Shown: in pieces, positions 7,527 through 15,354 of the stretch | How positions within the stretch are numbered: the first letter of the stretch is position 1 | Layout of the letters: each line of letters opens with the position of its first letter | Assembly: GCF_008843145.1 (NCBI RefSeq) | Contig: NZ_CP030265.1 | Span: forward strand, 1,347,001 to 1,411,000 | Source: Skermanella pratensis | Lineage (GTDB): Bacteria > Pseudomonadota > Alphaproteobacteria > Azospirillales > Azospirillaceae | Length of the DNA stretch: 64,000 nucleotides | Direction of reading: 5' to 3' | Notes under the pieces: generated by a model | What the model saw: only the letters and a program-made list of their open reading frames with translations | Told to the model about the DNA's origin: nothing | Database searches by the model: none | Position numbers and translations under genes: made by a program

Positions 7527-10013
7527 TTGAACGATCTCATCCTCTTCATCCTGGTCATCAGCGCCCTGCTCGTGGTCGCCAGCGTGCTCCAACCCCTGGC
7601 CGATCGGCTGCGCCTGCCCCACTCGGTGCTGCTAGCCGCCATCGGAGTCGCGATCGCCGCCGCCGCGGTGACGCTCGTGCCGGGCAGGGAGCCCCGGATG
7701 ATCGGCGAGGCGGCCGCGGCCATCGCCGAGATGTCGTTCAGCTCCTCCACATACATCCTGGTGTTCCTGCCGGCGCTGCTGTTCCAGGCGGCCCTGACGA
7801 TCGACGTCAGGCGGATGATGGAGGACGCGGCCCCGATCCTGCTGCTGGCGGTGGTCGCCGTGTTCGTCGCCACCGCGGTGATCGGGCTGGCGCTATGGCC
7901 GCTCGCGGGGGTGCCGCTGGTCGTCTGCCTGATGTTGGGATCGATCGTGGCGACCACCGACCCGGCGGCGGTCATCGCGATCTTCCGCGACATCGGGGCG
8001 CCGGCGCGGCTGGTCAGGCTGGTCGAGGGCGAGAGCCTGCTGAACGACGCCGCCGCCATCGCGATCTTCTATGTCCTGCTGGAGATGATCGTCTCGGGCG
8101 ACGAGCCCGACCTGCTGATGGGCGCCTGGGACCTGGCGTTGGACCTGGGCGGCGGCACCGTGCTGGGGATCTTCGGGGCGCGGCTGGCGGTGGCGGTGAT
8201 CCCGCTACTGCGCGGACGGCGCACGGCGGAGGTGACGCTGACCCTGGCGCTGCCCTATCTGATCTATGTCACGGGCGACCATTTCCTGGGGGTCTCCGGC
8301 GTCGTCGCGGTGGCGGTGGCCGGGCTGGTGTTCGGCGCGGGCAGCCGCTCCCGGCTGTCACCGTCGGGATGGGCGTACCTGGACGCGGTGTGGGAGCAGG
8401 TGGCCTTCCTGGCGGGGTCGCTGGTCTTCATCCTGGCGGCGCTGATGGTGCCGAAGCTTCTGGTGGGCGTCAGCGCGCATGACGGCTTCCTGCTGCTGGT
8501 GATGGTCGCGGCGGCGCTGGTCGCCCGCGCCGTGGTGCTGTTCCTGCTGCTGCCGCCGCTGACCCTGCTGAAGCTCAGCGCCAAGATCAGCAATTCCTAC
8601 AAGCTGGTGCTGACCTGGGGCGGGCTGCGCGGCGCCGTGACCCTGGCGCTGGCCCTGTCCGTGACGGAGGCCCGCGGGATCGAGGGGGAGGAGCAGCGGC
8701 TGGTGACCGTGCTGGCGACCGGCTTCGTGCTGTTCACCCTGTTCGTCAACGGCACGACGCTCCGCACGGTGATCAAGCTGCTCGGGCTGAACCGGCTGTC
8801 GCCGCTCAACCAGGCGCTTCGCACCCAGGTGCTGGCCCTGTCGCTGGCCGAAGTCCGCGACTCGGTCCAGGAGACCGCCCAGGAATACGAGTTCGCGCCG
8901 ACCGTCGCCCGCGCGATCCAGAAGCCCTACGACGCCCGGATCGCGGAGGTGACCTCGGGCGGCAGCCTGGAGGAGCGGATCTCCGACCGCGACCGCATCA
9001 CGCTGGGGCTGATCTCGCTCGCCAACCGCGAACGCCAGCTGGTGCTGGAGCACCATGGCCTCCAGACCGTGTCGAGCGACATCATCGAGGCGCTGCTGCG
9101 CAACGCGGGGGAGATCTATGACGGCGCCCGGACCGGCGGCCGGATCGGCTACAACCGCGCGGCGCGCAAGATCCTGCGGCTGCCGCGCGCGTTCCGGTTC
9201 GCCTATTCGCTGCACCGCTGGACCGGGGTCGAGCGCCCGCTCGCCCGGCAGGTGTCCAAGCGGTTCGACAAGTTCCTGGTGCGCCGCCTGGTTCTGGAGG
9301 AGCTGATCCGCTTCAACAGCCGCAGCCTGAAGCCGCTGCTGGGGGACCGCGTCGCCGAACTGCTCGGCGAGGTGCTGGGCGGCCGGATGGAAGCCTCCTC
9401 CAAGGCGCTGGACGCGCTGGAACTGCAATATCCCGAATATGCCGAGGCGCTGAGCCAGCGGTTCCTGCGCAAGTTCGCGCTCCGGCGGGAGATGGCCCGT
9501 TACGAGAGCCTGTTCCACGACGGGCTGATCGGCCAGGAGCTGTTCGAGGACCTGCGCCGGGGCGTCGAGGTGCGCCGGCGCGAGGCCGACCGGCGGCCCA
9601 AGCTGGACCTGCGGCTCGACAAGGTCGCCCTGATCGCCCAGGTGCCCCTGTTCAACGGCCTGGAGCCCAAGGACATGGCGCGGCTGGCGAAGATCCTGCG
9701 GTCCCGCCTGGCGCTGCCCGACCAGACCTTCATCCGCGCCGGGGACCGCGGCAACGCCATGTACTTCATCTCGTCGGGAGCGGTCGAGGTGGTGCTGCCG
9801 GACCGCCGCATCCGGCTGGGACGCGGCGACTTCTTCGGCGAGATGGCGCTTCTGGACGGCGCGCCGCGCCGGGCGGACGTGGTGGCGCTGACCTACTGCA
9901 CGTTGCTGGAACTGCGTTCCGGCGACTTCAGCAAGTTCCTGAAGGCCAACCCGCACATCAGCGATCGGATCGACCAGGTCGCCCGGGAGCGCGGGGTGAA
10001 GCGGGTGGCCTGA
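7527..10013 (+). CDS. CPA1-family Na+(K+)/H+ antiporter with C-terminal cyclic-nucleotide-binding domain
   Basis: An 828-residue inner-membrane protein. Residues 1-420 form about twelve hydrophobic segments of the CPA1/NhaP fold, with the ion-binding signature ATTDPAAVIAIFRDIG followed by EGESLLNDAAAIAIFY (near 167-182). After a long cytoplasmic helical region (430-700), a cyclic-nucleotide-binding domain spans about 705-815, with FIRAGDRGNAMYFISSGAVE and the phosphate-binding-type GDFFGEMALLDGAPRRADV. This layout resembles plant SOS1 and animal sperm NHE. The gene starts with TTG at 7527; no better ATG precedes the first membrane segment. Its likely job is proton-coupled cation efflux, gated by a nucleotide or its tail. 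Confidence 0.9.
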   Translation: MNDLILFILVISALLVVASVLQPLADRLRLPHSVLLAAIGVAIAAAAVTLVPGREPRMIGEAAAAIAEMSFSSSTYILVFLPALLFQAALTIDVRRMMEDAAPILLLAVVAVFVATAVIGLALWPLAGVPLVVCLMLGSIVATTDPAAVIAIFRDIGAPARLVRLVEGESLLNDAAAIAIFYVLLEMIVSGDEPDLLMGAWDLALDLGGGTVLGIFGARLAVAVIPLLRGRRTAEVTLTLALPYLIYVTGDHFLGVSGVVAVAVAGLVFGAGSRSRLSPSGWAYLDAVWEQVAFLAGSLVFILAALMVPKLLVGVSAHDGFLLLVMVAAALVARAVVLFLLLPPLTLLKLSAKISNSYKLVLTWGGLRGAVTLALALSVTEARGIEGEEQRLVTVLATGFVLFTLFVNGTTLRTVIKLLGLNRLSPLNQALRTQVLALSLAEVRDSVQETAQEYEFAPTVARAIQKPYDARIAEVTSGGSLEERISDRDRITLGLISLANRERQLVLEHHGLQTVSSDIIEALLRNAGEIYDGARTGGRIGYNRAARKILRLPRAFRFAYSLHRWTGVERPLARQVSKRFDKFLVRRLVLEELIRFNSRSLKPLLGDRVAELLGEVLGGRMEASSKALDALELQYPEYAEALSQRFLRKFALRREMARYESLFHDGLIGQELFEDLRRGVEVRRREADRRPKLDLRLDKVALIAQVPLFNGLEPKDMARLAKILRSRLALPDQTFIRAGDRGNAMYFISSGAVEVVLPDRRIRLGRGDFFGEMALLDGAPRRADVVALTYCTLLELRSGDFSKFLKANPHISDRIDQVARERGVKRVA

Positions 10014-10032
10014 CCGGCCTCGCCGCCCATCC

Positions 10033-10779
10033 TTATCGGCCGCCCGAAACCGGCACCAGCGCGCCGCAGACATAGGACGACTGCTCCGACAGGAGCCAGA
10101 CGATCGCCTGCGCCACCTCCTCGGCGGCGCCGACGCGCCCCTCGGGGACGCCGCCGACCAGCCGCCCGAGCCGGCCGGGGATGCCGCTGGCGTCGTGGAT
10201 CTCCGTGTCGATCAGGCCGGGATTGACGGCGTTCACCCGGATGCCTTCGGGACCCAGCTCCTTCGACAGGCCGATGGTCAGGCTGTCCACGGCGCCCTTG
10301 CTGGCGGCGTAGTGGACGAACTCGTTGGGGGAGCCCAGCGCCGCCGCGCGGGACGACACGTTGACGATCGTGCCGCCCCGGCCGCCGCGGCTCTTCGCCA
10401 TGCGCCGCGCCGCCTCGCGGGCGCACAGGAACGGGCCGACGACGTTGATCGCCATCACGCTCTCGACCGTCTCGGCGGTCAGGTCGAGCAGCTTGCCCGC
10501 AGGGCCGGTGATGCCGGCATTGTTGACCAGCCCGGTCAGCGGGCCGAGCTGGTCGTCGACGGCGGCGAACAGGCGCATCACGTCCGGCTCGCGCGCCATG
10601 TCGCCCTGCACGGTGATGGCCCGGACCCCGTGGGCGCGGGCGTCGCCGGCGACCGCCTCGGCCTTGGCCTGGTCGCGCAGGTAGTTGACGCAGACATCCC
10701 AGCCCGCCCGGGCCGCGAGGCGGACCGTCGCGGCGCCGATGCCGCGGCTGCCGCCGGTCACGACGAGAATTCCAGCCAT
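10033..10779 (-). CDS. SDR-family NAD(P)-dependent oxidoreductase
   Basis: A 248-residue classical short-chain dehydrogenase. TGGSRGIG at residues 8-15 binds the cofactor, LVNNAGI is the structural NNAG motif, and IVNVSSRAAALGSPNEFVHY followed by AASKGA carries the catalytic Ser, Tyr and Lys (YAASK near 152-156). It ends with the usual GALVPVSGGR. The ATG at 10779 is preferred over the GTG one codon upstream because GGGGAG and AAGG lie just ahead. It lies 49 bases downstream of the aldehyde dehydrogenase on the same strand, so both probably form one operon for oxidising a carbonyl or sugar-derived substrate. The substrate is unknown. Confidence 0.88.
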   Translation of the reverse strand: MAGILVVTGGSRGIGAATVRLAARAGWDVCVNYLRDQAKAEAVAGDARAHGVRAITVQGDMAREPDVMRLFAAVDDQLGPLTGLVNNAGITGPAGKLLDLTAETVESVMAINVVGPFLCAREAARRMAKSRGGRGGTIVNVSSRAAALGSPNEFVHYAASKGAVDSLTIGLSKELGPEGIRVNAVNPGLIDTEIHDASGIPGRLGRLVGGVPEGRVGAAEEVAQAIVWLLSEQSSYVCGALVPVSGGR

Positions 10780-10828
10780 CACCTTGTCTCCCCTATCAGT
10801 CTTCTTCTTGTAAGGTCCGGTCTTGCCG

Positions 10829-12259
10829 TCAGGGCAGGATGTAGCTCGTCTTCACCGTGGTGTAGAACTCCGCCGCGTAGCGGCCCTGCTCGCGCGGACC
10901 GTAGCTGGACGCCTTCCGGCCGCCGAACGGCACGTGGTAGTCGACGCCCGCGGTCGGCAGGTTGACCATCACCATGCCGGCCTGGGAATTGGCGCGGAAA
11001 TGGTTGGCGTGCTTCAGCGAGGTGGTGGCGATGCCGGCCGACAGGCCGAACTGGGTGTCGTTGGCGACATGCAGCGCCTCCTCGTAGTCCTTCACCCGGA
11101 TCACCGTGCCGACCGGCCCGAAAATCTCCTCCCGGTTGACCCGCATGTCGTTGGTCGTCTCGGTGAACAGGCAGGGCGACATGTAGAAGCCCGGCGTTTC
11201 TCGGTTCAGGCGGTCGCCGCCGAATACCTTGCGGGCACCTTCCTCCTGGCCGATCGCGACGTATTTCAGGTTCTGGTCGAGCTGGCGCTGATCGACCGCG
11301 GGACCCATCTGGGTCTCCGGCTTCAGCGCGTCGCCCACCGTCAGCTTGGAGATCCGCTCGGCGACGGCGTCGACGAACCGGTCGTGGATGCCCTGGGTGA
11401 CGACCATGCGGGACGACGCCGTGCAGCGCTGGCCGGTCTGGAAATAGGCGCCGTTGACCGCGATGGAGACGGCGGTGTCGAGGTCGGCGTCGTCGAGCAC
11501 GACCAGCGGGTTCTTGCCGCCCATCTCGAGCTGGAACTTGATCATGCGCTCGACCGCCTGGGCGGCGACCTTGCGGCCGGTCGGCACCGATCCGGTGAAG
11601 CTCAGCGCGTCCACGCCGCCGATCAGCGCGGAGCCGATCCTGGAGCCCGAACCCATGACCAGGTTGAAGACGCCCTCCGGGATTCCGGCCCGCGCGATGA
11701 TGTCGGCCAGCGCCCAGGCGCAGCCGGGGGTCAGCTCCGCCGGCTTCAGGACCACGCAATTGCCGTAGGCCAGGGCCGGGGCGATCTTCCAGGCGGGAAT
11801 CGCGATCGGGAAGTTCCAGGGCGTGATCAGCCCGACCACGCCGATCGGCTCGCGGGTGATCTCGATCTCCACGCCGGGGCGGGTCGAGGCCACTTTCTCG
11901 CCCTGGAGGCGCAGGACCTCGCCGCCGAAGAACTTGAAGATATGGCCGGCGCGGGTCGCCTCGCCGACGCCGTCGGCCAGCGGCTTGCCTTCCTCGCGGG
12001 CGAGCAGGCGGCCCAGCTCGTCGCGGCGCTCCAGGATCTCGTTGCCGATCTTCTCCAGCATGTCGGCGCGGTTCTGGATCGGCGACCGGGACCAGGCCGG
12101 GAAGGCGGCCCTGGCGGCCGCGACCGCCTGCTCGACCTGCTCCGCCGTCGCGGAGGCGTATTCCCCGACCACGTCGTCGGTGTTGGACGGATTGATGTTG
12201 CGGATGACGTCGGTGCTTTCGACCCAGCTACCCGCGATGAAATTCCTGTTGATCGTCAT
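10829..12259 (-). CDS. Aldehyde dehydrogenase, probably alpha-ketoglutarate-semialdehyde type
   Basis: A 476-residue NAD(P)-dependent aldehyde dehydrogenase of normal length. The cofactor-binding GLITPWNFPIAIPAWK, the general-base glutamate in FQLEMGGKNP (about residue 250), the catalytic cysteine in TGQRCTASSR (about 280) and the late NREEIFGP motif are all present. The overall pattern (NFIAGSWVES at the start, GVDYHVPFGGRKASSYGPRE near the end) is closest, from memory, to 2-oxoglutarate-semialdehyde dehydrogenases such as B. subtilis GucD/YcbD and Azospirillum KGSADH isozymes in pentose or hydroxyproline breakdown. The exact substrate is inference. Confidence 0.85.
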   Translation of the reverse strand: MTINRNFIAGSWVESTDVIRNINPSNTDDVVGEYASATAEQVEQAVAAARAAFPAWSRSPIQNRADMLEKIGNEILERRDELGRLLAREEGKPLADGVGEATRAGHIFKFFGGEVLRLQGEKVASTRPGVEIEITREPIGVVGLITPWNFPIAIPAWKIAPALAYGNCVVLKPAELTPGCAWALADIIARAGIPEGVFNLVMGSGSRIGSALIGGVDALSFTGSVPTGRKVAAQAVERMIKFQLEMGGKNPLVVLDDADLDTAVSIAVNGAYFQTGQRCTASSRMVVTQGIHDRFVDAVAERISKLTVGDALKPETQMGPAVDQRQLDQNLKYVAIGQEEGARKVFGGDRLNRETPGFYMSPCLFTETTNDMRVNREEIFGPVGTVIRVKDYEEALHVANDTQFGLSAGIATTSLKHANHFRANSQAGMVMVNLPTAGVDYHVPFGGRKASSYGPREQGRYAAEFYTTVKTSYILP

Positions 12260-12417
12260 GTCTGCCGAGTTCCCTCTCGCCCGTGGCGCCGCCGCGTTGG
12301 TCGCGGCGCTGATCGTTGGTTGCCATGCTGGCAGGACCGAGCCGGTATGACCAAGTGTAAATGCGCGCGGACCCCGAAGGTTCGCGCAGGGCTGATATGG
12401 CGTGATCCGCCGTGCCG

Positions 12418-14802
12418 CTATTCCAGGGAGCCGGCACCCATGGGCGCCGCTCCGCCGGGAAGGTCGAGGGCGAAGCCCAGGAATTGGGTGGTCCGTGTCT
12501 GGCTGAAATTGTTGTCGCTGACCAGGATCAGGCTCTGGCGGCCGTCCGGCAGCACCGGCCCGAGCGCCAGCCCTTCGACGTTGCCGAGCGGCACGTCGAG
12601 CTTGGACAGGTCCAGCAGCAGCTCCTTGGTCACCGGTCCGGGAGCCGGCCGGCCGGCGAGGCCGTGGATGCCGGAGATATCGTCGGCATCGCCGATGCGC
12701 ACCTCGAACAGCTTGATCGCGTGGCCGGCACCCGTGCCGAAGGACCGTTCCAGCGCCAGGAGCGTGCCGTGGTCGTCGAGGGCGAGCAGTTCGACCAGGC
12801 CGCTGAGCGCGAATCCGCCGTCGGTCTTCGGCGGGGCGGCGATCGCCTCGGTCAGATAGAGGTATTCCGCCTTGACCCGGCCGCTCGCGGTATCGAAAGC
12901 GAGGATCCGCGCCGGGCTTCCGCGGTCGAGGCCGGCCTGCGGACCGTCCTGCGCCAGCGCGTTCTCCGTGGCGGAGTAGAGGGTCCGGTTGTCGGGCGTG
13001 AGGGTCAGGCTCTCGAAGGCGAGGTTGTTCCGGACACCCTGGGCGCCGTCCCCGTCGGGCAGGAACTTCCGCGGCACCTCCAGCGACCGGAGCTGCCGGC
13101 CGTCCAGGCCGAACTCGGCCACGAAGGGCGGCACCCGGTTGGCGGCATCGCCTTCCGAGGCGATGAACAGCGTTCCTCCGGCACTCAGGGCGATGCCTTC
13201 GGGGTCCGCCGCGCCGTCCGGGAAGGGCAGCCCGTCCGGGGCGGTCAGCGTGACGGTCGCCGTGACGGCGACGTCGCCGTCGGCCAGGCGCCCGTCCGAG
13301 AGATCCAGGTCGAGGGTATGGAAGCGCGGCGCGCCGGTCTCGCCGCCGCGGCTGTCGGAGATGGCATGGTACGACCCCGTGGCCTGGTTCCAGGCGAGGC
13401 CCGACAGCCCGCCGACCTCCGTCCCTTCGACCCTGAAGCCGGCGGGCAGGGTCGCGATGCCCAGGAACTCGAGCCCGGTTTCGCCGTGGAGCACCCGGGC
13501 CGCGATGCCGGGGTGGTCGGTGAAGAAGCCGTCCGCGCCGAGCCCGGTCAGCAGCCTGACCTGTTCGGGCAGGGTCAGCGCCGTGCCGTCCCGCTCCAGG
13601 GGCAGGAAGTTCTCCTCCGCGCGCAGGGTATAGGGATGGACCAGCAGGCCGGCCTCGTGAGCGTCCCGGATCAGCGGCCGGATCTCCCCGGTCAGCCGGG
13701 AAGTGACCCGGGCGGCGCCGTCACCGTCCGCATCCACCGGCCGGTCGAGCCGCTCCCGCGGGAGGATGCTGTCGATCCAGGGGCCGATGCCCTCGGCATA
13801 TCGGACGGCGATGTGTTTCAGGACCTCGGGCGCGGCGAGGTCGGCGTAGCCGGTCTGCCGGCCGACCGCGATGGGGAAGCCGTCGTAGACCGACATGTCG
13901 GCGCCGCGTGCCGCGTTGTCCGGGTCGGCGTTGAAGCCTATGTCGTAGGGCGCGGAAAAGCCGCCGGACCCGCCGAGGCCGCCGAGCAGCTGGACCAGCG
14001 GCAGGTCGATGCCGGCGGCCGGCATGATCCTGTCCTGCAGATCGATCAGGTTGGCGACTTCGAAGCTCTGGATGAAGACCCGGGACGGATCGGTGAAACC
14101 CTGCTCCGCCAGGGTCCGGACGAGGGACTGGCCCAGGTCGGTCCCGATGGGCGAGCCGCCGTCCACCACGTCGAGCCTTCCGTTGCGGTTGGCGTCCTCC
14201 CCGAGGTCCAGGATGCCGTCGCCGTCCCGGTCCTCGTTCTGGCGGGTGCCTTCCAGGGCGTGGTAGGTGGGGTGCTTGGTCTCCATGTAGATCCCGACCT
14301 TGCGGCCGGTTTCCGCCTCCACCTGCTTGACGAGCCGGACGATCTCCTCAAGCGTCGGGATCTCGAACCGGCCGTCGAAGGCCGCGTTGTCCGGCCGGAT
14401 GTCGGGGATGCGCTCGCGGGCGCTCAGCTGCTTGATCTCCGCCAGCGTGAAATCCTCGCTGAACCAGCCGGCGACCCGATCGCCGTCCAACACCTTGACG
14501 CTGAGCCGGTCGGCGAAATCGGGCCTGCCGTCGCCATCGCCGTCGAAATCGGCTACGTCGGTCGTTTCCTGCGCGATGACGGGACGGCCGTCGACGCCGA
14601 ACAGGATGTTCCCGTCCGCATCGAGCCGGGCCTGCGCCAGCAGGTTCTCATGCCGGGCGATCAGGATGCCGTCCCGCGTCGCCACCAGGTCGGGCTCGAT
14701 GAAGTCGGCGCCCAGCTCGGCGGCGAGACGGTAAGCCTCCAGCGTATGTTCCGGGCGGGAACCGCTCGCTCCCCGGTGAGCGATGACGATCGGAACATGC
14801 AT
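12418..14802 (-). CDS. Glycerophosphodiester phosphodiesterase fused to an esterase-like phytase domain
   Basis: A 794-residue two-domain protein. The GDPD half starts with AHRGASG (catalytic His9-Arg10), RPEHTLEAY and GADFIEPDLVATRDG (metal-binding Glu/Asp). It carries inserted Asp-rich calcium-type loops (DFDGDGDGRPDF; NEDRDGDGILDLGEDANRNG) before resuming with the TDHPG motif. The C-terminal half (about 470-790: LSGLAWNQATGSYHAISDSR, DPEGIALSAGGTLFIASEGD, NVEGLALGPVLPDG) is a beta-propeller of the esterase-like phytase class. Together they could release phosphate from phosphodiesters and phosphomonoesters. No signal peptide follows the ATG at 14802, chosen for its AGAGGAAA site; an in-frame start at 14940 adds 46 unconvincing residues. 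Confidence 0.88.
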   Translation of the reverse strand: MHVPIVIAHRGASGSRPEHTLEAYRLAAELGADFIEPDLVATRDGILIARHENLLAQARLDADGNILFGVDGRPVIAQETTDVADFDGDGDGRPDFADRLSVKVLDGDRVAGWFSEDFTLAEIKQLSARERIPDIRPDNAAFDGRFEIPTLEEIVRLVKQVEAETGRKVGIYMETKHPTYHALEGTRQNEDRDGDGILDLGEDANRNGRLDVVDGGSPIGTDLGQSLVRTLAEQGFTDPSRVFIQSFEVANLIDLQDRIMPAAGIDLPLVQLLGGLGGSGGFSAPYDIGFNADPDNAARGADMSVYDGFPIAVGRQTGYADLAAPEVLKHIAVRYAEGIGPWIDSILPRERLDRPVDADGDGAARVTSRLTGEIRPLIRDAHEAGLLVHPYTLRAEENFLPLERDGTALTLPEQVRLLTGLGADGFFTDHPGIAARVLHGETGLEFLGIATLPAGFRVEGTEVGGLSGLAWNQATGSYHAISDSRGGETGAPRFHTLDLDLSDGRLADGDVAVTATVTLTAPDGLPFPDGAADPEGIALSAGGTLFIASEGDAANRVPPFVAEFGLDGRQLRSLEVPRKFLPDGDGAQGVRNNLAFESLTLTPDNRTLYSATENALAQDGPQAGLDRGSPARILAFDTASGRVKAEYLYLTEAIAAPPKTDGGFALSGLVELLALDDHGTLLALERSFGTGAGHAIKLFEVRIGDADDISGIHGLAGRPAPGPVTKELLLDLSKLDVPLGNVEGLALGPVLPDGRQSLILVSDNNFSQTRTTQFLGFALDLPGGAAPMGAGSLE

Positions 14803-14954
14803 GATGGTTTCCTCTTTCCATGCCCGGATTGGTTCCGATTGGGGATCAGGTGGGAGCGGTGTGTCGATCGGCCGCATTAAATTTCCGTGTCGGGCACGGC
14901 GAACGGGCTGCTCGACGGTTGGCATGATCAGGGAGATCACTGTACGGCGGAGTT

Positions 14955-15116
14955 ATGCTGAGCAAATTGCGGGATCTGATGGGGCGGCTGCGACGGGCCA
15001 TGCGCGAGCGCGTCCATGTCATGTCGGAACTGGAGAAGACGGAAGGCGACCTGGACAAGAGCCTTCGCCGGTACGGCAAACCGCCGCGTCGCCGTGGTTC
15101 GGATGAGGAGGCGTGA
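14955..15116 (+). CDS. Small basic/helical hypothetical protein (53 aa)
   Basis: An ATG at 14955 opens 53 codons ending in TGA at 15114-15116. The product (MLSKLRDLMGRLRRAMRERV at the start, then HVMSELEKTEGDLDKSLRRY and a basic PPRRRGSDEEA tail) is charged, without a signal peptide, and likely one or two amphipathic helices. Codon third positions are GC-rich like neighbouring genes, and a CGGAG lies close upstream. It is divergent from the phosphodiesterase gene. I do not recognise the family; it could be a spurious frame in a GC-rich genome. Confidence 0.4.
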   Translation: MLSKLRDLMGRLRRAMRERVHVMSELEKTEGDLDKSLRRYGKPPRRRGSDEEA

Positions 15117-15354
15117 CGGCGCGCCCGCCCGCCGGCCTTCAAGCAGACGTTAATATGTAACGGAATTCGATGAACTTTCGGTTGGCTCCAGAAGCATCTT
15201 CGTTGAAATGTGCAGATCAACGTTGAATAGAATGATTATCTTCTGTGTTCTACGAAGAATATTCACGTAAAGTCGAAGCATTGTCAAATTTGTCCTAAAG
15301 ATGTAATTAACTCATCACGGGTATCTTAAGGAGGTCTAATTTTGAGGTGCCTCC

